Origin: Apostichopus japonicus
Lineage: Eukaryota; Echinodermata; Holothuroidea; Aspidochirotida; Stichopodidae
DNA length: 64,000 nucleotides
Reading direction: 5' to 3'
Assembly: GCF_037975245.1 (NCBI RefSeq)
Contig: NC_092564.1
Span: forward strand, 1,315,984-1,379,983
Below, piece by piece: positions 25,546-34,950 of this stretch (position 1 is its first letter; the number at the start of each line of letters is the position of its first letter). The notes under the pieces were generated by a model. It was not told where the DNA came from and did not search any database. It saw nothing but the letters and a program-made list of their open reading frames with translations. A program made the position numbers and the translations under genes.

Positions 25546-26845
25546 CTGCAGCCCCCCAGCCCCCCCGCCTACTACACCTATGTATATAACTAATATATAA
25601 TTAAGTACTAATATGGTGGCAATAAGTAAAATATCAAAAAGTTTATGCATTTTTAGCTTGTAAACCGTCAAACAGAAGAATGAACAGAGAAAGTGTTTGA
25701 TATTTGGAGCAATTGTTACTAAAACTTACTAAATTTAGGGGTTAAGTAGTTCAATATACATTTCAAATATATACTTGGCTGCAGTATCATGACATAAAAC
25801 TAATATACTGAATGTACAAAAATCAAAAAGACATTAAAATCAAACACTTCCTTCGTTGAAAGTAAAGTACTTTCCCTGAGACTTTTAGTTTAAGAGGTTG
25901 TTCATAGCTGAGGGTTACACTGTCGATCAGCGTTGTAAATTCCATACAATAATCAAATAAGCTGTAATTGGTGGCTCTGTTAGTTACATGGCTCAGATAA
26001 GACTTTTCAGCCAGTTGCAATATTTTCTTTGTTTATGATTAATCAATAAATAGCAAACTTATTACATAAATAATATAGGATGGCAAATCAGCACACCAAT
26101 ATACCTTCTCTGCTCTCTCTTCACTCAAAGGGAGAGCTAATTGACAAATGCATACAACGATTCAATTCAATTAACATCTAATTTCCCCCTCAACACTTTT
26201 CTCGATTTTGTCTTGATCACGTACAAGCCCCTAATGAAGACTGATTTCAAAGACAAAGAGATTATTGGATTATTGCAAGTTGAACATTTGCAGATTCGGT
26301 GCAAATTGCTGCTACAAAGCTTCCTTTGGTGTCATTCAATTTGCAACGTTCAGGTGATATCATATCCAACCATTAAAAGTAGGTCCCTGACAACATGACC
26401 TGTTACAGTAGCAGAGTTGTAACGTGTCGCGAGAGGTTTACTAAACCTTAAAAAGTGAATTGACTCAAATTTACGGGTTCACAGGTTTGAGCCAGGACAA
26501 TCACCGTGTAATGACTTGTTTGTATTTATATATCAGGTGACTCATCACATGTGCTATAGTTCACCAAATGCTGCACAAAGAACCATAGAAGTATAGACTT
26601 GAAAATGAAAGACACGAATGCATAAATTTGTAGGACGCAAATTTTCCATGTTGGAAATAAATAATTTATAATTGGCTAATTGAGGAGCAACTAAATGATT
26701 TTAACCAAATGGATCTCTTACTGTACCAAATAAACTGAGGTTTGTGAATATTATGTCAGATGAATACAAAGTTAAGACCCAACATAAGACTTCTATTAAT
26801 TTGTATATACAGAAGAATATATCCACACTACAAATGAGAACTTAC

Positions 26846-26904
26846 AGCACTGTTATAAGTTGGCCTGTGGTGATTCCAAGTGTCTGCCTGTGCAGAAGCC
26901 ATGC
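26846..26904 (-). CDS. TCF4: E-protein internal exon (second recognised)
   Basis: Seen: minus strand, 59 bp, acceptor TTTGTTCTTTATTACAG and donor GTAAGTTC. Entered in phase 1 from the 59.4-kb exon (A + GC gives Ser), it reads MASAQADTWNHHRPTYNSA and leaves in phase 0. One of the other two frames has an in-frame stop, and the remaining one would not match the neighbouring phases. Family comparison: the corresponding TCF4/TCF12 segment is Ser/Gly/His/Pro/Tyr-rich with a conserved Trp (SGSWGNGGHPSPS). Here the shared points are only the Trp, followed by H, P and Y, so identity rests on splice sites, phase and position rather than residue similarity. It is separated from the MFSPP exon by about 32.5 kb of repeat-rich intron. 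Confidence 0.72.
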
Positions 26905-28269
26905 CTGTAATAAAGAACAAAAAATATATATATTAATAAATAAATAATATCATCATATTAGACTCGCCAAAACTTACTGGAGTGAGGATTTACTTTGCTC
27001 CTCTCTTTCCCTGTCTCCATCTCTACATATGCACTCTCCTATATACTTAACCATGTAGACCATACAACTGGCACATTTTAGGGAAGCGCCCTCACTTTAC
27101 TTCTGTGGCACCTCCCACTTCTCATCTTTCCGAAGAAGAGTCAACTACGCGATTTGTGCATTGGAATTGTCCTTCCAAGTTTTCTCACTTCATTGACTTT
27201 TGGTGATCTTTTTTGGACCAGACTAAAGAAATTATACGTTCATCACCATAGAATTCTACCAATGTGCTGTAGGCACCTCGGTTTACAGAATAGTCTACAA
27301 TTTTGAAGAAGCCACAAACATCTGAGGACCCTCATTCATGTATATCATCATTTATAATCATAGTTTGCAGTTATTTCAGTTTCTGAATTATCCAAAGCTG
27401 CAATTTTTCATCCAAATTTTGTGAAAGTTTGTTTTGAGAATCAATTCTGAAAAAGTGAAAGCTACACCATTCATACCAAGATAGGGCATGTCAAATGAAC
27501 CAACAGAGCACTACGAAAAAAAACTGATTAAACAGATATGCGAATATATCCGCTGGAAATCACATACCGTAATATATGCTACTCAAACATCCCAAAAAGT
27601 TAACTCATGTATATGACCTTTGACATGTTCTGTTTAATGCATCATTACAAACTGTTCAAGGAACAAGCACAAAGTCAAATTACATTATTTCAGTGTGAAT
27701 GCACAAGGAAATCCTCTAAAATTTTGAACAGTATCATACAACATTAGTATGTAGAACTTCAAGTTACTGTTATATTTAAGGTTTTCCCACATGAAGACTT
27801 TAACCATGATACAGTGCCCCATCTGTTTAGCAATGTACATTTATAACTAGAAACTGGATGGAATAACAAAATACACTTGACCAATCTCAACATTTGCATA
27901 TTCCTTTGAATTTCCAAATCACGTAGACTATTTTGAGTGAAATCTCAAGGTTTTGACACAATCCGCTTTAGTATGTGCATAGCATAACAGCCGAAATAAA
28001 CAGAGTGCAATTTGCCAACCTTGATTGAATTTGTTGGAGAGATATTAAAAGACATTGACTATACACATCTGACTTCGAGTTAACAGTTTCACAAGTTGAG
28101 GATGAGGTGCTCCAAACAATGACGGCTACAACAGTGTGTACCATGGGAAGCTTTACTAATCAAAGTAATTAGCCAACAATCCCATGGGGAAATTCAATCA
28201 TATTCAGAAAGAGTCTTTCGATGTGGTTGAACTTTCATTGTGTCATTGAATATCCAGTAGCAGCAGATT

Positions 28270-28632
28270 AATGACCAAAATATAACATCTCTTGGCTGTG
28301 AAGTGATAAGTGTACAGTAATGACTACTGTAGATGATGGCATGAAGCAAATACTACTGGACAATAAGTAAAATATAACATCTTTTGGCTGTGAAGGGATA
28401 AGTGTACAGTAATGACTAGATGATGGCATGAAGCATATACTGTATTGGTCAATGACCAAAATATAACATCTCTTGGTTGTGAAGTGATAAGTGTACAGTA
28501 ATGACTAGATGATGGCATGAAGCATATACTGTATTGGTCAATGACCAAAATATAACATCTCTTGGTTGTGAAGTGATAAGTGTACAGTAATGACTAGATT
28601 ATGGCATGAAGCTAATACTACTGGTCAAAATA
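28270..28632. repeat. 89-92-bp tandem array, four copies
   Basis: AAAATATAACATCT recurs at 28277, 28369, 28458 and 28547, with a partial fifth near 28625. Each unit continues with TTGGYTGTGAAG.GATAAGTGTACAGTAATGACT and GATGGCATGAAGC. The third and fourth units are nearly identical. Confidence 0.92.
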
Positions 28633-29731
28633 TATCAAAATGTTTAAATGAAAATGATATACATGTATATGTAATTGTACATCACTACTTATCAGAAACA
28701 TTAAAATATCAGATAATTACCACATACACACAATGTGGTAACTATAAACAAGACCAAACCTGTATTCTGTCACCTTGTCAAGATAACAGTTTATGGTTTG
28801 ATGTCTCCATACAGTCACTATTATTTACAATTCTAATGGGGCGGGAACCGTTCCTCCAAAACGGACTAGAAAATCCCTCCCTATGCTAAAAAAGGGTACT
28901 CATTGGGCTGTTCATGCTTGGCAAATACTTCAGTATCCACATAAATGGAAAAGACCAAGAACCTCTAGAGGTTCCAATTCCATACGAAAAATCGCTGTTG
29001 GAAATCTGGACAACAAAACGCACGATGTTGGTGCTTAGGATGGTAGAACGAGAAGGAAGGGCATTGACCGGAGGAGCTGGTCATAGAGGAGGGCGCACAG
29101 TGTTAAAAGGTCACCAGTTCATTCTAGGCACGGTAGAAGGAGGTGCTAAGGTGGTGGGGAGCATAGGCGTACGGGACCATTTCAGTTTGGGGGGGCAGAA
29201 CTTTTTGTGCCCGAAAGTTCCCGTGACACTATCTAAGCGGAGCGCCACCATCGGTTGGCGCGTAGCGTACAAGAAATTTTTTGGCACACAATGCCTCTCA
29301 GATTGCCGGAAACGGCACTTCTGAGGCCTTGCAAGTTGCATCTAAACATTCTTTATTTTATAATCTCACGTTTTAGAAATTTACACTTCCCCAAAAATTT
29401 GGTAAATTAGAAAGAAAAAAAATGGTAACATCACTTTGAAGTGGAAAAATGGGACAGTATATTTTTTAAGCTCCTATTTAGTTACCTTATTTATTATTTT
29501 AACACAGTACTCAGCTACCTCCAGAAAAACATACATTGTTCAACGACACGTCGGCGGGATAATGTCGCTGTGTCGGGTGAGACTGCAATTTGTCTCACTG
29601 GCAAAAAAGTATAAAATATAACAAAGAATATGATAAACCTGTACTTCTAGGCTTGTAGGCACTCCCCCCCCCCCACCATCCATGAAAAAGAAAATGTTTC
29701 TTATATACACTCATGTTGGGGATGTCCAGGT

Positions 29732-30386
29732 CAAGGGCGGCGGAAGCACTTTTAATCTGGGGGGGGGCACCGACATCAAAGGGCACTATGCAGAAATTCG
29801 ATTGGACTGATGCAGCCTTACATTTAGTACCCTTTATAACTCTTATTGTATTATCTTATTTGTGTATACACATCACTCCATCAACGCCCCCACCCCCCCC
29901 CCCGCCCTCAAGGAAAATATGCATACTAGCACTGCAATATCCAATGCGCCAATTGGGAAACAAGGAACAAGTTTTCTTTTGAGACAAAATGAGGTGAAAT
30001 CATGCTAGTTGCTAATGTAGTAATCTTCCGAATTAGAGTTTTTTTCTTGTTAATATCTAAACAAATTTTTTCCCTTCGAAATCGCTTTGAGTTTGACCCA
30101 CAGAAATTCATTAAAAGTCACGGGCTTAGCCCGGATTTGAAGAGTTGTATGCACGACTATCTGAGCGGAGCGCCACCATCGGTTGGCGCGGAGCGTACTA
30201 GAAATTTTTTGGTTTTACAAACCCCTCAGATGGCCTGAAACGGCCTTTCCCGAGGGTTCATTCTGGTTCCCTGGCCTCTTGCTAACTTGAGGCACCTCAA
30301 TTTTTATGTAGAAAAAAGGCACATTTTTAACCTGAGGAAAAGTGGGGGGGCACGTGCCCCCTGTGCCCCCGGTTCCGCCGCCCTTG
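29732..30386. mobile_element. hAT-like non-autonomous element, CAAGGGCGGCGG family, nested in element B
   Basis: Seen: left end CAAGGGCGGCGGAAGC, right end GGTTCCGCCGCCCTTG (12-bp perfect TIR CAAGGGCGGCGG), and perfect 8-bp TSD GTCCAGGT at 29724-29731 and 30387-30394. It is 655 bp without coding capacity. Known: TIR style and TSD length are those of hAT elements. It carries its own copy of the hairpin cassette at about 30155-30255. Confidence 0.92.
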
Positions 30387-30561
30387 GTCCAGGTATACAA
30401 TTGACTAGTTAGAAAAAAAATTGATCGTGCAAAAAGCGTGGTAGCCCAGATGAACTGCGCTTACGGTGGTGTTACACGGAAATATTCGGGCATCATGATG
30501 CTAAATAAAGAAAATCATGGAATTGTCGGGCAAAAATTTGAAAAAGATTCGGGCAAGCTAC

Positions 30562-30565
<4 letters not shown>

Positions 30566-30594
<29 letters not shown>
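30566..30594. repeat. AT dinucleotide microsatellite
   Basis: Uninterrupted AT repeats immediately before the long inverted repeat. A similar AT tract forms the loop at 30660-30676. Confidence 0.95.
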
Positions 30595-30598
<4 letters not shown>

Positions 30599-30745
30599 CC
30601 AGAGGACAAGAAATTCGGGCAAAAGTCCTGAAAAATTCGGGCAGCCTAAGAGGAGAAAATATATATATATATATATTTTTTTTTCTCCTCTTAGGCTGCC
30701 CGAATTTTTCAGGACTTTTGCCCGAATTTCTTGTCCTCTGGAAAT
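30595..30745. repeat. Perfect inverted repeat, 65-bp arms, 21-bp AT-rich loop
   Basis: The arm 30595-30659 (ATTTCCAGAGGACAAG...GGAGAAAA) is the exact reverse complement of 30681-30745. The spacer is a TATATA..TTTTT tract. Each arm holds two TTCGGGCA motifs. It explains the mirrored ORFs in four frames here. It lies inside hAT-like element B next to its right end. Confidence 0.95.
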
Positions 30746-33204
30746 TTGGGGGGCAGTCTGCCCCCCCCCGCCCCCCCACCTCGTACACCTATGGTGGGGA
30801 GACAGGTAAGCGAGGAACGAAGTAAATGTCTCCATACAGTCACCAAATAGGCCAGAGACACATATAATAGTCACTCATTTTATAATTGCAACAATAATGC
30901 AACTGGCAACCTCATAGCATATTTCTTCAGACATTTGTTGTGTGTATTTGATTACACTGTCTAAGAATAACTTTGAGGGTGCTAACTAAGTACCCCATAA
31001 ACACTATTTATGATCCTGTGTACAATTTTACAACAAGGAGTGAAATCTGGAGACTATTTATCAAGCATCTTTTGGGTTGATTTTTGACAAATGGTTTCAA
31101 TTTTATTTGATATTCAACTATTATAGTAATCTTATTAGCTTGAATCATCAAGCGCAACTGCAACTATTGAAATTAGAAAATATGTTTATAAAATTAAAAA
31201 TTTTGATTTGACTAAAACTGACATGGAAAGTGTTTGTCGAGTGAAACGTTGAAAATCAAGTGATTTTATTAATTTACTAGAACATTAAAATATGAAGATA
31301 TCTCAGTTGATGAATAGCAATCTTATTTCAATAAAATTCACATCACTAGGACTGGCTAAATTTTGACCAAACACAAAAACGTGATTCAAACTATTATATA
31401 AATCATAGAGGTACTTGACTAGAAAATTACAAAAGAAATTCTGAAAGATTTTACAACATTTTAAACAAATTTTAAGAAGCTTGTAAAACCAAGTTAACAG
31501 AATTACAGTCAATGTGACCTTGGAGATGAAACGAAACTTGGTGCTAAATCATCCTGATGCTGAAACAATAGCTTTAATCACAACACAACAACATTTAAAA
31601 AGTTATGAACAAGGTCAAGACGCTATGGACGAGATCATTAGATTTGAAAATATATCAAAATAATATTTCAAGGCCTCCATCCTTGAATGAACATAGAGCC
31701 AGGTTTACCAACCTCCATTAAAATCCATAAACTTAAGTTGTTAGTTAACTCCTTCAGACTCAGTCACTATATTTATATTAAATCATCTAATCTCACGCAG
31801 GTACTTAAGATGGCCATATAGCTTGTATAGCTATCAACACCAAAACAACTTTCCATTTCTCCTTTCTTCAATTTATCTCTCTCTCTCTCTGTTCCTCTTT
31901 ACAGCATGCACTTTCATTTCTTTCGGTATCACCATTCCTTCCCGGTATTGGCGGCATCCAGCTAATATCCCAAAGTACATCACTTTTTGAGCCAAATTTT
32001 TGGGTTTGTCATCTACGGTGGATAGCCGGTGATGTCTAGTGGCAATTAAAACCTACAATCCAGGAAAGCAGAGAGTTGGGCGCATTTACACAGCTTGCAG
32101 TGAGTAAACATAAGCTCCCGACTACAAAGGCCTTCAGGTAATGTAAAGGCTAATGAGTACGGATGTGATACTCTACAGAGTTGAAAAGGCTATACGGCAA
32201 GCGGCAGGTTTAAAGGAACGTTTCGTCTTAAAGCTGTCAAGCAATGAATGTTGTACAGTCTACAGTCTAGGGTCAGTGTATCATATACTCCACCGTGGAA
32301 GGAAGGACAGGGCATCCAAAAACATACTTTGTTACTTCCGACTATATAAAACATCAAATGAAGCATGAAATTAGGCATTAACTCATCAATTCATTTGCAA
32401 CTGAGAAAACAATCAGTTTAAATTCGAGGGACGCAGTATTATCAAGTATTAGACTACATGGTGTCTAAACTCACTGCTTAGAAACAGCTATGTAGATTGG
32501 TTCATACAATCATGTATTAGTCTTAGATTGCGTGAGCTGGGAATATTTTATACCGTATCGCATCTCAAAATGCAAAATGATCAAATTGTTACATAAGTAC
32601 ATACGTAGATTTATTACAAGTTTTTGTAACACAGTGAAACGTAGTACTCTAAAGGAGAAAAACTTAAGAGCCTTCAAAAAAAAAAAAAAAAATTAAATTT
32701 GACTTTTTAAGAGTAGATTATGCCCTGTTCAGGAGGATTCTGTGGAGTATTAGATTATGTGTGGATATTCCAGGGCTTTGTGAAACATAATTAGCTACCC
32801 TTTACAAACCAAGGCAAAATGCAGCTTGAAGGTTTGTGACATGTGAACCAATGAAAGTGTATGAACTATTTGGTCAAATGGGATCTTTACCAACATACAA
32901 ATTGCTGTGATTTAAACCAGTGCTGTCAATACAGCCTATAGTAAACTAATTGGCAAAATAAATGCAAAGATATGATGTACGTGGGAGATGTCTTCAGTAC
33001 TGGTTCATGCATCTATGACAAGTATAGCATATTTGATTATAACCTGGACATATAAACCTAAAACTTGTCTGACTTGGCATATTTACTAATGACACAGGTG
33101 ATGGTATCTTGAAGTCCTCACTGAATTCAGAAACTTAACCAAAACGTTCAAATCAATGAGATTTCCAGTGGATACAAACTACCTTGGGTTCACCGTTGCA
33201 AGCC

Positions 33205-33290
33205 ATAAGAATAGGATAATGTGGAAGGAAAGAGGAAGTGGGCACTGACCCTGAATAGGTCAGCGGGGGCGCAGTGCTAAAATATCAATT
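33205..33290. repeat. Degenerate block related to the left part of the 28.8-kb insertion
   Basis: GGGCACTGACC..AGGTCAGCG..GGGGCGCAGTGCTAAAA resembles GGGCATTGACC..TGGTCA..GGAGGGCGCACAGTGTTAAAA at about 29059-29108, including the TGACC/GGTCA stem. The similarity is short, so this is tentative. Confidence 0.35.
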
Positions 33291-33410
33291 TGGAGGCTGG
33301 GTTGATTTGAGATCATATGAATAGAATGGAATCAGTTAAAGAGTAAAAGTATATAAAGCCAACACAATAACTATCTTGACTTCGGTTAGTACATGTAAGT
33401 CTAAAGTCTT

Positions 33411-33661
33411 AATACACTCACTCTCACAGTTCCCAGAACTAAACTGAAAACCTATGGCGACCGTGCCTTTACATCAGCCGGGCCCAAGCTCTGGAATGGT
33501 CTGCCCATATCTTTGGGAGTTCTCCCACTCTCATTCAGTTCAAGTCTTGCTTGAAGACTCATTTTTTTAAGTTGGCTTTCTATTAGGGTTGTACAGCGCT
33601 ATTGAATACTTCGTAGATTTTAGCGCTTTATAAGTTCATTTGTTATTATTATTATTATTAA
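33411..33661 (+). pseudogene. 3' remnant of a non-LTR retrotransposon (CR1/L2/Rex-type)
   Basis: Reading from 33429 in one frame gives TKLKTYGDRAFTSAGPKLWNGLP, the familiar segment near the C-terminus of many LINE reverse transcriptase ORFs. Around 33530 the frame must change, after which QFKSCLKTHFFKLAFY and a stop at 33586 follow. The product is therefore frameshifted and 5'-truncated. The tail has GTACAGCGCTATTGAATAC..TAGCGCTTTATAAGT and ends in TTATTATTATTATTA, the usual 3'-terminal structure with a microsatellite tail. No TSD was identified. Confidence 0.8.
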
Positions 33662-34950
33662 GTTGCAACAAAATTAACAACTCTCAAAACTACTTAGCAA
33701 TAACTGAGTTACTGTATATGGTATACATTAAAATAATTACCAGCATTGAACACACAACCATCAACAATGAACAGGACCTTACTTTTATGATTCCATACTT
33801 ATCAGGTCCTAGTACTGATGGTTTAACACCCAGAAGTATCATTCTCACATAATTAACTATTTCCTTTAAGCCCAGACTACTGAACATTTCAGGTAAAATG
33901 AAATGTCTACTTTACATTAAATGAGTAACGAGGGGGATTGGGCAGGGAAAGGAGAGGGTGGGCAAGGGCAAGAGAATGTGCAAATATCCTTTCTTCATTA
34001 GAAAAAACATTAATAAAGAAACAGCATCCAAGACACATCTATTTCAGAGTCAGAAATATTATAAATATCTCATATTTCATAGTCACATAAACAAACAGAC
34101 TCAACGAATGCTGAACAAGAGTTAACCTTCTTTTTTATCGTATTTATGTGCTGCTGGACCTGCTTACTTCCATTTCAAAATCTTTTGTTTTTTGTTATCA
34201 AACACCAAAAATTGGCAACATCAACAATTGTCAAGGCAAAATCAGGTTTCAGCATTACCAGCTTCACACATCGATGCACATCCCTCTATTATTCAATGCA
34301 TTCATGCTTTCTTGACGATAACAGTGAAAAAAAGAAAAAAGAAAAAGAAAATGGATTTGAAAATCTTGCTGACATGGCACGGTTAATGATTTTGCTGTCT
34401 CTTAGTCTCTTTGAACTCTCCGATCATTCTCATTTGACTGATTTTACTCTGTATTAGACAGAAACAAAACTGCAATTTTTGAGAAATCTTATCACTAATA
34501 TTTTCAGCTGCGAGACATAAATGTAACAGAGCGACAATATTTCAAATTAAATCATGATTATTCTCTTAGTGTTCATCAGACAGAAAGGATTTTGACACAA
34601 CTGTTAGAATAAAAACTCCTGAAGTTACCTCACCTTGACATTTATGAACAACAAATTAACACTTTCTAGTTCAGTACCTCACCATTCTTCTTCTGGGCTT
34701 AAAAGAGTAATTTGCTATATTATAAATTTGCTATATATAAAAATATAAATCTTTCCCATTAGTAATATTACACTCTCTACAAATGTTGAAATATCTTCAG
34801 TAACAGCAAGTTTATTCTTCAGTCAACTTTTTGTTGGTTTGCAATAAGCTTAGCCAAGATCAAAATAAATGCACAATACCAAAAACTTTTTTTCCCAATG
34901 TGGACATTTCTGATACATCATTTTTGTCCTCAATTAAACCCAGCCACGAT

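Larger units (their letters stand above)
24681..25582. mobile_element. hAT-like non-autonomous DNA transposon, CATAGG family, element A
   Basis: Seen: 5' end CATAGGCGTAGG and 3' end CTACACCTATG (imperfect inverted repeats), flanked by perfect 8-bp direct repeats TATATAAC at 24673-24680 and 25583-25590. The element is 902 bp with no transposase ORF. Known: 8-bp target duplications and CA..TG termini are typical of the hAT superfamily. It carries a palindrome ACGCGCG-CTC-CGCGCGT near the left end, an internal 85-bp array rich in TGCCCGAA motifs, and G/C runs near both ends. A second, truncated element is inserted at 24969. It lies in the E-protein intron between the 24.3- and 26.9-kb exons. Confidence 0.85.
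29162..30793. mobile_element. hAT-like non-autonomous DNA transposon, CATAGG family, element B
   Basis: Seen: left end CATAGGCGTACGGG, right end CCTCGTACACCTATG, and perfect 8-bp target duplication GTGGGGAG at 29154-29161 and 30794-30801. It is 1632 bp including a complete nested element at 29732. It has the same TIR type as element A, sharing the G/C-rich subterminal runs and multiple TTCGGGCA motifs (for example near 30485, 30525, 30550, 30612 and 30635). It also contains a hairpin cassette near the left end and a perfect 65-bp-arm inverted repeat near the right end. No transposase ORF is present. Confidence 0.88.
28819..30825. mobile_element. Outer insertion flanked by 18-bp direct repeats, unknown class
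   Basis: ATGTCTCCATACAGTCAC occurs at 28801-28818 and again at 30826-30843. Without the nested hAT element (and one TSD copy) the insert would be about 367 bp. Its left part is GC-richer (GGGGCGGGAACCGTTCCTCC, then TTGACC..GGTCA and GGGCGCACAGTG). An ORF runs through the left part into the hAT element, but I recognise no domain. A related degenerate block occurs at 33205-33285. A retroposon-type insertion with an 18-bp TSD is inferred. Confidence 0.5.

Noticed and set aside
28914-29324. 136-codon plus-strand ORF with plausible-looking N-terminal half
   Set aside because: It crosses from the outer insertion into hAT-like element B, so the C-terminal half cannot be original. The first half matches no domain I know.
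30438-30874. Four overlapping ORFs of 76-123 codons on both strands
   Set aside because: They result from the perfect inverted repeat and AT tracts inside hAT-like element B. The mirrored peptides are the same DNA read from the two arms.
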